NCBI GenBank assembly: GCA_027531565.1
Contig: JAPZSB010000005.1
Coordinates: 372,001 to 436,000 of the forward strand
Source: Beijerinckiaceae bacterium
GTDB taxonomy: Bacteria; Pseudomonadota; Alphaproteobacteria; Rhizobiales; Beijerinckiaceae
Direction of reading: 5' to 3'
Length of the DNA: 64,000 nucleotides
Shown here: positions 17,153 to 26,451 of the stretch, piece by piece
Layout of the letters: each line of letters begins with the position of its first letter
Position numbering within the stretch: the first letter of the stretch is position 1
Made by a program: the position numbers and the translations under genes
The notes under the pieces: generated by a model
Told to the model about the DNA's origin: nothing
Database searches by the model: none
What the model saw: only the letters and a program-made list of their open reading frames with translations

Positions 17153-17845
17153 TTATTCGAAATAGTCGGCGCGTTCGGCCAGAACGCGCGGCAGGTCGCG
17201 CAGGATCTCCATCAGGTGATGCCGCATGGCATGATCGGCCTTCTCGGGGTCCCGCTGGTCGATCGCATCGACGATCGCGCGATGCTGCTCGACAAGGATG
17301 CGCATGGAATCGCGGTCCTGCAGGGTCAGATGGCGGACCCGGTCCATATGGGCCTTCACATCCAGCACCATCTGCCAGATCATCTCGCAATCGGCTCCGG
17401 TGGCGAGGGCAGCATGGAACTGCGAATCCGCAGCGGTGATGGTCATGTAGTCGCCCTCGCAGGCCGCGCGCGCCTGCGTTTCGAGGATCGCGTCGATACT
17501 GCCGCGGATGACCGGGTCGAACCGCTCGCAGGCCCGCTGCACGATGGCGGATTCCAGCGCCTCGCGAGCGATCCGGACCTGCATCATGTGGCGGGTCGAG
17601 ATCCGGGTGACGATGGTGCCGCGCTGCGGCAGCACCTGCACGAGGCCGATCCGGCTCAGCGAGATCAGCGCTTCGCGCACGGGTTGCCGCGAAACATCAT
17701 AGCGCGTGGCGATCTCGCCTTCGGAAAGCCGTGTCCCGGGCGGAAATTCCATCGAGATGATGGCCTGCCTCAGGCGGTCGGCAACGCCGCGTGTGGCGCT
17801 GGGCGCTTTCGAATGGCCGAGTGGAAGCGGGGTCGGTGCGTTCAT
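17153..17845 (-). CDS. GntR family regulator, FadR type (FCD), likely uronate regulator
   Basis: A 230-residue FadR-subfamily GntR protein. The winged helix lies at about residues 20-85 (GTRLSEGEIATRYDVSRQPV) and an all-helical FCD effector domain follows, with metal-ligand-like Asp and His residues (ADSQFHAAL, HRAIVDAI, HHLMEI). It is the first gene of the kduI-kduD-uxaC operon and faces the FAH-TRAP operon. It probably represses both until a uronate-derived ligand binds. CCATAC repeats in the divergent gap are candidate sites. Confidence 0.9.
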   Translation of the reverse strand: MNAPTPLPLGHSKAPSATRGVADRLRQAIISMEFPPGTRLSEGEIATRYDVSRQPVREALISLSRIGLVQVLPQRGTIVTRISTRHMMQVRIAREALESAIVQRACERFDPVIRGSIDAILETQARAACEGDYMTITAADSQFHAALATGADCEMIWQMVLDVKAHMDRVRHLTLQDRDSMRILVEQHRAIVDAIDQRDPEKADHAMRHHLMEILRDLPRVLAERADYFE

Positions 17846-17875
17846 GATGCAACCTTTATATTCCCTCTTGATCTA

Positions 17876-17891
17876 CCATACAAGTCCATAC
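17876..17891. promoter_or_regulatory. CCATAC direct repeats, candidate operator of the uronate regulator
   Basis: CCATAC occurs at 17876-17881 and 17886-17891, exactly one helical turn apart, in the AT-rich gap between the FadR-type regulator and the FAH-family gene. The first copy continues as CCATACAAG, resembling GntR half-sites. The repeat is seen; the regulatory role is inferred from position. Confidence 0.45.
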
Positions 17892-17955
17892 TATCGTGAT
17901 CCCTGTCAACAACCAGCGGCTCCCGCACCAGCCGGGAAGAAAAGCGGAAACAGGC

Positions 17956-18777
17956 ATGGAAACGGGCCGGATCGATGCAGGCACGAGCACGGAGGAGGCG
18001 GTTGCCGCGGCCTTCCGTGCCGCCCGGCTTTCCGGCCGCCCGCTGGCTGAATTTCCCGGCCTGGTTCCGGCTACCCTGGCGGAGGCCTACCGCATTCAGG
18101 ATGCGGCCATTGCCGGCTTTCCCGATCAGGTCGCCGGCTGGAAAATTGCCGGCATTGCGCCGGAATGGCGCGACAGGCTCGGCGCCGCGCGACTGGCCGG
18201 GCCGGTCATGAGCCGGCAGATCCGGTTCGCCGCCAACGGCACGGAGATGCCGTTCCCGGTCTTCCCGGGTGGGTTCGCTGCGGTCGAGGCGGAATTCATC
18301 ATCTGCGTCGGCAAGGATATTCCCGACGATCTCCCCGCCGGGGAGGACGACCTTGTGCCCTATGTCGGCGCACTCCATGCCGGGGTCGAAACCGCCGGCT
18401 CGCCCTTCGCCGGGATCAACGATCTCGGGCCGTGTTCGGTGATTTCCGATCTTGGCAACAATTCCGGCATCATTGTCGGCCCGGCCGTTTCCGGCTGGGA
18501 AGACCGGAACTGGGCCGGGCTCACGGCGCAATGCAGCGTCAACGGCCGGATGGCGGGCGAGGGCAGTGCCGCCCGCGTCATGGACGGGCCACTGGCCGCG
18601 TTCGGCTTCCTGGTCACGCATCTGCAGGGCCGCGGCTACACCCTCAAGGCGGGAGACTACCTCTCCACGGGCATGACGACGGGAATTCATATCGTCGCGC
18701 CGGGGGATGTCTCGGAATTCGAATTTGCCGGCGGAATCCGTTTTTCCGCGCGGGCGGTATCGGCTCGGCCGAACTAG
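17956..18777 (+). CDS. fumarylacetoacetate hydrolase/2-keto-4-pentenoate hydratase family protein
   Basis: A 273-residue FAH/MhpD-superfamily enzyme. GWK at residues 61-63, the metal-binding pair EAE at 111-113 and a third acidic ligand at E145 (HAGVETAG) are in place, so the divalent-metal site looks intact. The family hydrates, hydrolyses or decarboxylates 2-keto acids. I prefer ATG 17956; a GTG 20 codons upstream would put the start in the operator region. It heads the operon that includes the TRAP transporter and is divergent from the uronate genes, so it may act on a 2-keto-deoxy acid of that pathway. Exact reaction unknown. Confidence 0.8.
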   Translation: METGRIDAGTSTEEAVAAAFRAARLSGRPLAEFPGLVPATLAEAYRIQDAAIAGFPDQVAGWKIAGIAPEWRDRLGAARLAGPVMSRQIRFAANGTEMPFPVFPGGFAAVEAEFIICVGKDIPDDLPAGEDDLVPYVGALHAGVETAGSPFAGINDLGPCSVISDLGNNSGIIVGPAVSGWEDRNWAGLTAQCSVNGRMAGEGSAARVMDGPLAAFGFLVTHLQGRGYTLKAGDYLSTGMTTGIHIVAPGDVSEFEFAGGIRFSARAVSARPN

Positions 18778-18927
18778 TGCATCGACAGGCGGATCCGGTA
18801 TCCGCCCGGCGATGGGGAAAGGCAAGAGGGCCGGAACGGGCGGGCTGAAATCGGTTCAGCCCGGTCATTCCGGTTCGGGACGGCAAGGGAAAGGCGGGGA
18901 CAAACCCGCATTCAAGGAGGAAAGACC

Positions 18928-19908
18928 ATGATTTCTCGTCGTATGTTCAAGGGCGTCGCTTTGGCCGCCCTCATGGCTCTGGGTGGCGGCGTTGCTGCTC
19001 AGGCGCAGACCCTGCGCTCGACCGACATCCATCCGGATGGCTATCCGACGGTCGAGGCCGTCAAGTTCATGGGCAAGCTGCTCGAGCAGCGCACCAATGG
19101 CCGCATCAAGATCAACGTCTTCCACTCGGCCCAGCTCGGCCAGGAGAAGGACACGATCGAGCAGACCCGCTTCGGCGTGCTGGACATGAACCGCATCAAC
19201 ATGGCGCCGTTCAACAACCTGATCCCGGCGACCAACGTGCCGTCGCTGCCCTTCATCTTCCGCTCGGTCGACCATATGCGGAAGGTCATGGATGGCCCGA
19301 TCGGCGAAAGCATCCTGAAGGAATTCGAGAAGCATGACCTCGTCGGCCTTGCCTTCTACGATTCCGGCGCGCGCTCCTTCTACAATTCGAAGCGCCCGAT
19401 CACCAAGCCGGAGGACATGAAGGGCCTGAAGATCCGCGTCCAGCAATCGGACATGTTCATCAGCCTCGTCTCGGCCCTTGGCGCCAATGCCACCCCGATG
19501 AACTTCGGCGAAGTCTATTCGGGCCTCCAGACGGGCCTGATCGACGGCGCCGAGAACAACTGGCCGTCCTATGAATCGACCAAGCATTTCGAAGTCTCGA
19601 AATTCTACTCGCTGACCGAGCATTCCCTCTCGCCGGAAGTGCTGGTCATGTCGAAGAAGAGTTTCGACAAGCTCTCGAAGGAAGACCAGGCCCTCGTGAA
19701 GGCGGCTGCGAAGGAATCCGTGGCCGAGATGCGCAAGCTCTGGGATGCGCGTGAAAAGGCCTCGGAAGCCAAGGTCAAGGCCGGTGGCGCGGTGGTCAAC
19801 AGCGTCGAGAAGCAGCCCTTCATCGACGCCATGAAGCCCGTCTACGAGAAGTTCGTGAAGGATCAGGCGCTGAAGGATCTCGTCGCCCAGATCCAGGCCG
19901 TGAAGTAA
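18928..19908 (+). CDS. dctP: TRAP transporter substrate-binding protein DctP
   Basis: A 326-residue DctP-type periplasmic receptor. The signal peptide starts ISRRMFKGV and ends near AAQAQT. The family stretch [21 protein letters not shown] contains the conserved ligand-carboxylate Arg, and [19 protein letters not shown] completes the signature. AAGGAGGAAAGACC precedes the ATG. With uronate enzymes opposite, a hexuronate or deoxyuronate ligand is likely. A strong stem-loop lies between this gene and dctQ. Confidence 0.94.
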   Translation: MISRRMFKGVALAALMALGGGVAAQAQTLRSTDIHPDGYPTVEAVKFMGKLLEQRTNGRIKINVFHSAQLGQEKDTIEQTRFGVLDMNRINMAPFNNLIPATNVPSLPFIFRSVDHMRKVMDGPIGESILKEFEKHDLVGLAFYDSGARSFYNSKRPITKPEDMKGLKIRVQQSDMFISLVSALGANATPMNFGEVYSGLQTGLIDGAENNWPSYESTKHFEVSKFYSLTEHSLSPEVLVMSKKSFDKLSKEDQALVKAAAKESVAEMRKLWDAREKASEAKVKAGGAVVNSVEKQPFIDAMKPVYEKFVKDQALKDLVAQIQAVK

Positions 19909-19928
19909 ACGCCGGCTACGGCGGACTT

Positions 19929-19964
19929 GGCGCAATCGCCCCTCGGCGGTTGCGCCTTTCTTTT
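19929..19964 (+). terminator. stem-loop with U-rich tail between dctP and dctQ
   Basis: GGCGCAATCGCC and GGCGGTTGCGCC pair over 12 positions (one G-U) around a CCTC loop, followed by TTTCTTTT (19957-19964). This has the form of an intrinsic terminator inside the operon. Partial read-through would give more DctP than DctQM. The dctQ ribosome site GGAGG begins only a few bases later. Confidence 0.8.
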
Positions 19965-19977
19965 ATCCGGAGGCGTC

Positions 19978-20511
19978 ATGGACAAGCTTGTTGCCCTCTA
20001 CAGCCGTTTCTGCGCACGGCTGAGCCTGCTTTCGCTCCTGCTGGCCGGATCCGGCCTCGTTGCGATGACGGGGATCGTCGCATGGACGGTGTTCGGGCGG
20101 TATGTCCTCAATGATACGCCCGCCTGGGGCGAACCGGTCTCGCTGTTCCTGATGCTCTGGTTCATCCTGCTGGGTGGCGCGGTCGGCGTGCGCGAGCAGG
20201 ACCATATGGGCTTCGACCTGACGCTCCACTACACGACCGGCGCCGCGAAGAGCGCGCTGATCTACGCGATCGAAGTGCTGGTGACGGTCTTCGGCATCGC
20301 GATGGTGATCTATGGCAGCCGCCTGGCAGCGGGGGTGTGGACTGACCGGCTGCCGGTCGTCGGGATTTCCAAGGGCTGGGATTATGTCCCGATTGCCGGC
20401 GGCGGATTCCTCATCGTCCTGTTCTCGATCGAGCGCATCCTGCTGCGCATGGCCAAGGCCGAAGCCGCGCCGATGCCGATCCGTTTCTCGCACGGCCTGG
20501 GGGAGGCCTGA
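19978..20511 (+). CDS. dctQ: TRAP transporter small permease DctQ
   Basis: A 177-residue DctQ subunit with four predicted membrane helices. The motif FGRYVLNDTPAWGEPVSLF (about residues 38-56) is characteristic. The ATG at 19978 follows TCCGGAGGCGTC, so the earlier in-frame codons, which fall in the terminator hairpin, are rejected. Together with DctM it forms the sodium-coupled membrane part of the TRAP transporter. Confidence 0.92.
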   Translation: MDKLVALYSRFCARLSLLSLLLAGSGLVAMTGIVAWTVFGRYVLNDTPAWGEPVSLFLMLWFILLGGAVGVREQDHMGFDLTLHYTTGAAKSALIYAIEVLVTVFGIAMVIYGSRLAAGVWTDRLPVVGISKGWDYVPIAGGGFLIVLFSIERILLRMAKAEAAPMPIRFSHGLGEA

Positions 20512-20514
20512 TCC

Positions 20515-21795
20515 ATGGAAATCGCCATTCTCTTCGGCTCCTTCGCGGCGCTCCTGCTGATGGGCGTGCCGGTGGCCTTCTGCCTCGGGCTCTCCTCGCT
20601 TGCGACAGTCCTCTATATGGGCATCCCGCCCATCGTCGTCTTCCAGCAGATGTCGACCGGCATGAATGCCTTCGCCATGCTGGCGATCCCCTTCTTCATC
20701 TTCTCGGGCGACCTGATGATCCGCGGCGGCATTGCCGATCGGCTGATCCAGTTCGCGTCGGGGCTGGTCGGCCATCTCCGGGGCGGCCTCGGGCAGGTCA
20801 ATGTCATCACCTGCACGCTTTTCGGCGGCATTTCCGGCTCGGCTGTGGCGGATGCCTCGGCTGTCGGCGGCATCATGATCCCGCAGATGGTCAAGCGTGG
20901 CTATGCAGCCGACTATGCCGTCAATGTCACCGCGAACGCGGCGATCATCGCGCTGCTGATCCCGCCCTCGCACAACATGATCATCTATTCGCTGGCCGCC
21001 GGCGGCACGATCTCCATCGCGGATCTCTTCACCGCCGGCATCGTCCCTGGCCTGCTGCTCTGCGGTGCGCTGATGGTGGCGGCCTGGGCCGTGGCGGTGA
21101 AGCGCGGCTACCCGGCCGATCCATTCCCGGGCTGGTGGATCGTCCTCCGCTACCTGGTGGCGGCGTTCCCCGGCATCCTGCTGATCTTCATCATCTTCGG
21201 CGGCGTGCGCTCCGGTGTCTTCACGGCCACCGAAAGCTCCTGTGTCGCCGTGATCTATGCTCTGCTGGTGACCTTGCTGGTCTATCGCTCGCTTGATTTC
21301 CGGGGCTTCCTCGCAGCCACGCTCGGCGCGGTCCGGACAACCGCGATGGTGCTGCTCGTCATCGGCACCTCGGCCTCCTTCGGCTGGCTGATGGCCTTCC
21401 TGCAGGTACCGAAGGCCACGATCACGCTGATGCAGTCGATTTCCGACAACCCGATCGTCATCCTGCTGATCATCAACGTGATCCTGCTGGTGCTGGGCAC
21501 GTTCATGGACATGGCGCCGATGATCATCATCTGCACGCCGATCTTCCTGCCCGTGGTGAAGGCCATCGGGATGGACCCGGTGCATTTCGGCGTGGTGCTG
21601 ATCCTCAATGCCGGGATCGGCCTCAACACCCCGCCGGTCGGGACGGTGCAATTCGTCGCCTGCGCGATCGGCAAGGTGTCGATCTCGGAATCGATGCGGA
21701 CGATCTGGCCCTTCTACGGCGCCAGTTTCGCGGTCCTGCTTCTCGTGACCTATATTCCGCAGATCTCGCTCTGGCTGCCGAGCGTCTTCCGCTGA
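20515..21795 (+). CDS. dctM: TRAP transporter large permease DctM
   Basis: A 426-residue DctM permease with about 11-12 membrane segments. Conserved stretches are MLAIPFFIFSGDLMIRGGIADRL (start quoted to family norm) and FGGISGSAVADASAVGGIM. It begins 3 bases after the dctQ stop and ends 10 bases before the convergent amidohydrolase gene. It is the translocation subunit of the presumed uronate TRAP system. Confidence 0.94.
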   Translation: MEIAILFGSFAALLLMGVPVAFCLGLSSLATVLYMGIPPIVVFQQMSTGMNAFAMLAIPFFIFSGDLMIRGGIADRLIQFASGLVGHLRGGLGQVNVITCTLFGGISGSAVADASAVGGIMIPQMVKRGYAADYAVNVTANAAIIALLIPPSHNMIIYSLAAGGTISIADLFTAGIVPGLLLCGALMVAAWAVAVKRGYPADPFPGWWIVLRYLVAAFPGILLIFIIFGGVRSGVFTATESSCVAVIYALLVTLLVYRSLDFRGFLAATLGAVRTTAMVLLVIGTSASFGWLMAFLQVPKATITLMQSISDNPIVILLIINVILLVLGTFMDMAPMIIICTPIFLPVVKAIGMDPVHFGVVLILNAGIGLNTPPVGTVQFVACAIGKVSISESMRTIWPFYGASFAVLLLVTYIPQISLWLPSVFR

Positions 21796-21805
21796 GCGGC
21801 CACCC

Positions 21806-22699
21806 TCACGGGCGCCGCTTCATCCTCTCCTCGAAGAGCGCGCGGGCATTGCCATGCGCGATCTTCGCCGCGACCTCCGGCGGCAATTGCCGCAGCCAGC
21901 CGCGATACTGGGCGATGATCTCGCCATAGCTCGCCCACCGCTCGTTGATCCAGGTATCGGAGCCGACAAGAAACCGGTCCGGATAGCGTGTGAAGAGGTC
22001 ACGCCATTCCGCCGCCAGCTGGCCATCCGGGCCGGTGATGCCGGAGCGGTAGGACAGCTCGCCCCAGAGATCGGGATGCTTCTTCAGCAGCGCCTCGACG
22101 CGCTCCGGCGCAAGCCCGAACCCGGTATGGGCCCAGATCACCTTCGCCTTCGGGTTGTGCCAGTAGAGATGCTCCACCGCCTCCTCATCCGCATGGGCAT
22201 GGAGGTAGAGATCATGCTCGACGGCGAAATTCACCGTCTTGCGGACAACATCTGTCGCGGCGGCCCGGCCGCTGAGATGAAATTCTCCGATCCCGATATA
22301 GTAGCCACGCCGGAACTCGGTTTCGATCAGCTCGAAGATCACCGGGTTGGAGAACCAGCTCTGCACGTCCGGCCGGACGCGATAGGGCCGGATGAAGGGC
22401 ACGACCCAGAGATCATCCTTCGGGCTCCCGACCAGCGCATGGGTGCCGTCATTCGGCCGGCTGGTGGCGAGAATGCCGGTCACGTCATGCTGGCGGAACA
22501 GGGCATGCACCTGCTCCAGCGTGTAATAGGGCGTCGGCTCCCAGTTATAGTGCAGATGCGCGTCGAAGATCGGGATCGGACGCTCCCCCTGCGCATGGCC
22601 GGAAAGCGCCGCCATTCCCGCAATCGCCATCGCGCCGATCAGGCGCGACAGCCGGCGGGGCAGGGCGGCTGTCGCGAAAGAAACGCGCTCAAACGACAT
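21806..22699 (-). CDS. exported amidohydrolase family protein
   Basis: A 297-residue TIM-barrel amidohydrolase (Amidohydro_2-like). DAHLHYN supplies the HxH pair near residue 47, HAHADE and AHTGFG give further His ligands, and VGSDTW the catalytic Asp near the C-terminus. An N-terminal hydrophobic segment ending near SGHAQGE suggests a signal peptide, which is less common in this family. AAGGAGGCATCC precedes the ATG. It is on the same strand as matA-matB and could be their third gene (69-base gap). Substrate unknown; family members hydrolyse lactones or amides or decarboxylate aromatic acids. Confidence 0.78.
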   Translation of the reverse strand: MSFERVSFATAALPRRLSRLIGAMAIAGMAALSGHAQGERPIPIFDAHLHYNWEPTPYYTLEQVHALFRQHDVTGILATSRPNDGTHALVGSPKDDLWVVPFIRPYRVRPDVQSWFSNPVIFELIETEFRRGYYIGIGEFHLSGRAAATDVVRKTVNFAVEHDLYLHAHADEEAVEHLYWHNPKAKVIWAHTGFGLAPERVEALLKKHPDLWGELSYRSGITGPDGQLAAEWRDLFTRYPDRFLVGSDTWINERWASYGEIIAQYRGWLRQLPPEVAAKIAHGNARALFEERMKRRP

Positions 22700-22768
22700 G
22701 GATGCCTCCTTGACGAGCCTGTCCTCAACACTGTTCGCGAACCGGATTCGTCAATCAGCGCGGCGCCG

Positions 22769-24283
22769 TCACTGTGAATAAATGTCCTTGTAGGTCTCGC
22801 GCAGGATGTTCTTCTGCACCTTGCCCATCGTGTTGCGGGGCAGTTCGTCGACGATGATGACGCGTTTCGGCAGCTTGAACTTCGCCAGCCGGCCTTCCAG
22901 CGTCCTGAGGATCGCCTGCGGATCGAGCGAGGCGCCCTTGCTGGGCACCACGACAGCCGTCACGCCCTCGCCGAAATCCTTGTGCGGCACCCCGATCACC
23001 GCGCTCTCGTTGACCCCGGGCATGCCGTCGATCTCGCCCTCGATCTCCTTGGGATACACATTGTATCCGCCGGTGATGATGAGGTCCTTGCCGCGCCCGA
23101 CGATATGGACATAGCCGCGCGGATCGATCTTGCCGAGATCGCCGGTGATGAAGAACCCGTCATCGCGGAACTCGGCCTTGGTCTTCTCCGGATTCTGCCA
23201 GTAGCCCTTGAAGACGTTGGGCCCGCGTACCTCGATCATCCCGATCTCGTCGGTCCCGAGCAGGGCGCCGCTCTCCGGATCGGTGATGCGGAGTTCCGTC
23301 CCCTCCAGCGGAAACCCGACCGTGCCGGCCCGGCGGTCGCCGTCATAGGGGTTTGAGGTGTTCATGTTGGTCTCGGTCATGCCGTAGCGCTCGAGAATGG
23401 CCTTGCCGGTCCGGGCCTCGAAATCGCGATGCGTCTCGGCCAGAAGCGGCGCCGAGCCCGAGACGAAGAGCCGCATATGCGCCGTGGAGTCGCGCGTCAG
23501 CCGCGCATCGTCGAGCAGGCGCACATAGAAGGTGGGAACCCCCATCATCGTCGTCGCCTTCGGCAGCTGCCGGAACACCTCGTCCGCATCGAATTTCGGG
23601 AGGAAGATCATCGAGGCGCCGGAGAACAGCACGACATTCGTCGCCACGAACAGCCCGTGGGTGTGGAAGATCGGCAGCGCATGCAGAAGCACGTCCTTCG
23701 CGGTGAACCGCCAGGTCTCGACAAGAACACGCGCATTCGAGGCGAGGTTCTCGTGGCTCAGCATCGCACCCTTGGAGCGTCCGGTCGTGCCCGACGTGTA
23801 AAGGATCGCGCCGAGATCATCCGGGCCTCTTGCGACATCCACGAATTCCGGCGAGGCAGCCGCCGCCTTCGCGGCGAGCGTACCGTCTCCCTTGGTGCCC
23901 AGCGTCTCGAGCGCGGCGCCGGCCACCTTGGCTACCCCCTCGAGCGCACTGGCCTGCTGGGGCGCGCAGACGAAGACGCGCGGCTTGGCATCGCCCAGGA
24001 AATACTCGATCTCGGCCGGTGTATAGGCGTTGTTGAGCGGCAGGAAGATCGCGCCGGCACGGATCGCCGCGAGATAGACCATCAACGCCTCGATGCTCTT
24101 GTCCACCTGCACCGCCACGCGATCGCCCGGCTGGACCCCGAGATCGGCAAGCGCACGGGCATAGCGCGCCGACAGCGCGAGCAGATCGCCATACCGCACG
24201 ACCCGCCCGTCCGCGAGCGTGGCGAAGACTGTGCCAGCTTCGGGCATGCGGGAGCGGATCTGCGAGAAAAGATGGTTCGTCAT
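22769..24283 (-). CDS. matB: malonyl-CoA synthetase
   Basis: A 504-residue acyl-adenylate-forming enzyme of the MatB type. It makes malonyl-CoA from malonate, CoA and ATP in the cytoplasm. ILYTSGTTGRSKGAMLSH is the P-loop-like A3 motif, GYNVYPKEIE marks the C-terminal domain hinge, and PRNTMGKVQKN carries the catalytic Lys. The ATG at 24283 gives the family length; the much longer upstream frame runs into matA antisense-like sequence. It follows matA by 41 bases in the same operon. Confidence 0.94.
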   Translation of the reverse strand: MTNHLFSQIRSRMPEAGTVFATLADGRVVRYGDLLALSARYARALADLGVQPGDRVAVQVDKSIEALMVYLAAIRAGAIFLPLNNAYTPAEIEYFLGDAKPRVFVCAPQQASALEGVAKVAGAALETLGTKGDGTLAAKAAAASPEFVDVARGPDDLGAILYTSGTTGRSKGAMLSHENLASNARVLVETWRFTAKDVLLHALPIFHTHGLFVATNVVLFSGASMIFLPKFDADEVFRQLPKATTMMGVPTFYVRLLDDARLTRDSTAHMRLFVSGSAPLLAETHRDFEARTGKAILERYGMTETNMNTSNPYDGDRRAGTVGFPLEGTELRITDPESGALLGTDEIGMIEVRGPNVFKGYWQNPEKTKAEFRDDGFFITGDLGKIDPRGYVHIVGRGKDLIITGGYNVYPKEIEGEIDGMPGVNESAVIGVPHKDFGEGVTAVVVPSKGASLDPQAILRTLEGRLAKFKLPKRVIIVDELPRNTMGKVQKNILRETYKDIYSQ

Positions 24284-24324
24284 GGGCGTTGCTCGTTGTC
24301 TTGTGAGGTCACGGCCGTGACCGG

Positions 24325-25698
24325 TTATCGCTTGGCGCTGCGTGCGACTGCCACATCGCGCGAGGCCTGTATACTCCTTGCGGCCTTCAGGACCGCAGGC
24401 GAGGCGACCACTTCCTGATGGGTGGCAAAACGCTCGTGGTTCTCCTCGATGGCGCCGAGATCGTAGAGGTAGTTCACCATCGCGCCGTAGCTCTCGCGCC
24501 ATCCCTTGGCCGAACAATCGGCCAGCAGGTTCAGGCGGTCCAGCCGCGCGCCATTGCCGAGATGGAACCGCGCAACCGGGTCCACGATCCGCCCGCGGCT
24601 GTTCCGGGCCTCGACGAAATACCGGGCGAGAACGGATTCGAAACAGGCCGGCAGGGACGTGATATCGGCTGTCTCTGGCTGCAGCTCCGAAAGGGAAGCG
24701 AGAGCCAGCTTTTCCTCGTCGCTCAGGATCGAGGTCTCGCCGCTGAGGGCTTGGTCCAGCCAGCGCCGGAAGCCCGGCACCGGCGAGAGCGTGACGAACG
24801 TGTGGAGTTGCGGCAATTCGCGCTTCAGCTCGTCCACCACCTGCTTGATCAGGAAATTGCCGAACGAGATCCCCGCAAGCCCCTTCTGGCAATTGGAAAT
24901 GGAATAGAACACGGCCGCCTGCGCTTCGCCGGGGGGCAGCGGCGCCCGGCCTTCGGCAAGGATCGGGTCGATGGCCGCGGGCTTGTCCCGCGTCAGTGCC
25001 ACCTCGACGAAGATCAGCGGCTCATCCACCAGCGCCGGATGGAAGAAGGCGAAGCAGCGCCGGTCCGCCGGCTCGATCCGCCGGCGCAGGTCGTCCCAGC
25101 TCTCGATGGCATGGACGGCCTCGTAGCGGATGATCTTTTCAAGGATATGGGCCGGGCTCGACCAGTCGATGCGGCGCAGCACGAGAAACCCCCGATTGAA
25201 CCATGAGGAAAAGAGATGGACGAAATCCCGGTCGAGGGCGGCCAGTTCGGGTGAGGCCGCCATCGCGTCGAGCAGGTCCTCGCGCATCCGGACGAGCGCA
25301 TGCGTATTGCCCGGCGCGAGGTTCAGCCGGCGCAGCACTTCCTGCCGGGGTGGCTCGACCACCTGCAGCAGGGCGTGATGGGTTTCGGGGTTGGGATCGG
25401 CATCGTAAGCCGCAAAGGCCGCGCGGATCGCGGCAGGATCATCCGCGAAGGTGGTCGCCAGCACCGTGAGCAACGCGACCCGCTCGGCAGGCGGCAAATC
25501 CCGATACCGGCTCATGATTTCGCGGGCGAGGCTGACGCCCGAGGCTTCGCCCCGCGTCGAGAGCAGGGCGCGGATCAGCACCGGCAGCGCGCTGGCATCG
25601 ATCCGGGCAGCGCCGCCCCCAAGGCCGAGCCGATCGGCCAGATGGCGCCCCTGTTCCGCGACCGAGGAGAGAAGGTCCTGCAGGAAGCCGATATTCAT
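24325..25698 (-). CDS. matA: malonyl-CoA decarboxylase
   Basis: A 457-residue malonyl-CoA decarboxylase, which converts malonyl-CoA to acetyl-CoA and CO2. Recognisable stretches are the helical N-terminal domain up to about residue 165 and the GNAT-like C-terminal domain with SISNCQKGLAGISFGNFLIK and HTFVTLSPVPGF. Start at ATG 25698 gives normal length. The gene is divergent from matR, and the MatR-type operator lies 50 bases before its start. With MatB it turns malonate into acetyl-CoA. Confidence 0.95.
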   Translation of the reverse strand: MNIGFLQDLLSSVAEQGRHLADRLGLGGGAARIDASALPVLIRALLSTRGEASGVSLAREIMSRYRDLPPAERVALLTVLATTFADDPAAIRAAFAAYDADPNPETHHALLQVVEPPRQEVLRRLNLAPGNTHALVRMREDLLDAMAASPELAALDRDFVHLFSSWFNRGFLVLRRIDWSSPAHILEKIIRYEAVHAIESWDDLRRRIEPADRRCFAFFHPALVDEPLIFVEVALTRDKPAAIDPILAEGRAPLPPGEAQAAVFYSISNCQKGLAGISFGNFLIKQVVDELKRELPQLHTFVTLSPVPGFRRWLDQALSGETSILSDEEKLALASLSELQPETADITSLPACFESVLARYFVEARNSRGRIVDPVARFHLGNGARLDRLNLLADCSAKGWRESYGAMVNYLYDLGAIEENHERFATHQEVVASPAVLKAARSIQASRDVAVARSAKR

Positions 25699-25748
25699 CT
25701 CGGAACGCCCCTCCTCGTGATCGCGCCGCTTGCATGCGCTGTACGTTC

Positions 25749-25762
25749 TCTTGTATACAAGA
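25749..25762. promoter_or_regulatory. MatR operator TCTTGTATACAAGA
   Basis: A perfect 14-base palindrome with the core TTGTATACAA, the binding sequence described for MatR of Rhizobium leguminosarum bv. trifolii. It lies between matA and matR and ends only 3 bases before the matR ATG, so it can block both promoters. No malonate transporter gene (matC) shares the site in this window. Confidence 0.88.
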
Positions 25763-25765
25763 ACG

Positions 25766-26434
25766 ATGATCGATGATGCAAGCGTCCTGAGCACGGCCCA
25801 GCGCCTCCGGCAGGAGATCGAGAACGACATCGCCGCCGGGCATCTCGTGCCGGGAGAGCGGCTCGACGAGGTTTCGCTGGCCAACCGGTTCCACGTCTCC
25901 CGCACGCCGATCCGCGAGGCGTTGCAGCAACTGGCCATGGCGGGCATGGTCGAGATCCGCCCGCGCCGTGGCGCGGTGGTGGCCAGCCTGACACCGGAAC
26001 GGCTCTACGAGATGTTCGAGGTCATGGCGGAACTCGAGGCCATGTGCTGCCGGCTGGCGGCCCGACGCCTCGGCCCGTCCGACGCGATCGCGCTTGAGCG
26101 GGCCCATCGTGCTTGCGAGGCGGTCCGGCAGGACCATGATGCCTATTACCGGGCCAACGAGGTGTTTCACCAGGCGATCTATGCTGCCTCGGGCAATGTC
26201 TTTCTCGAAGAGCAGGCCCGGCTTCTGCAAAGGCGCCTGCAACCCTATCGTCGCCTGCAACTCCGGGTCCGGAATCGCGTCCAGAACTCCTTCTCCGAGC
26301 ATGAGCGCATTCTCGCGGCGCTGATGGCGGGGGAGGGCGAGGAAGCAGCCCGCATCATGCGGCCGCATGTGCAGGTGCAGGGCGAACGCTTCAGCGATCT
26401 GATTGCCAGCCTGAAACTGCTGGGTGCCGCGTAG
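25766..26434 (+). CDS. matR: GntR/FadR-type malonate regulator
   Basis: A 222-residue FadR-subfamily GntR regulator. The winged helix covers residues about 8-72 (RLDEVSLANRFHVSRTPI) and the FCD domain the rest (NEVFHQAIYAASGN carries a conserved His). Position opposite matA and the TTGTATACAA operator identify it as MatR. The ATG at 25766 has no ribosome-binding site because the operator occupies that place, so the mRNA is perhaps leaderless. An in-frame upstream start would read through the operator and is less likely. Confidence 0.9.
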   Translation: MIDDASVLSTAQRLRQEIENDIAAGHLVPGERLDEVSLANRFHVSRTPIREALQQLAMAGMVEIRPRRGAVVASLTPERLYEMFEVMAELEAMCCRLAARRLGPSDAIALERAHRACEAVRQDHDAYYRANEVFHQAIYAASGNVFLEEQARLLQRRLQPYRRLQLRVRNRVQNSFSEHERILAALMAGEGEEAARIMRPHVQVQGERFSDLIASLKLLGAA

Positions 26435-26451
26435 AGTTCCGCGCATTGCAA

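Noticed and set aside
19963-21651. A 562-residue minus-strand open frame
   Set aside because: Antisense to dctQ and dctM, very rich in D, H, Q and R, no recognisable domain.
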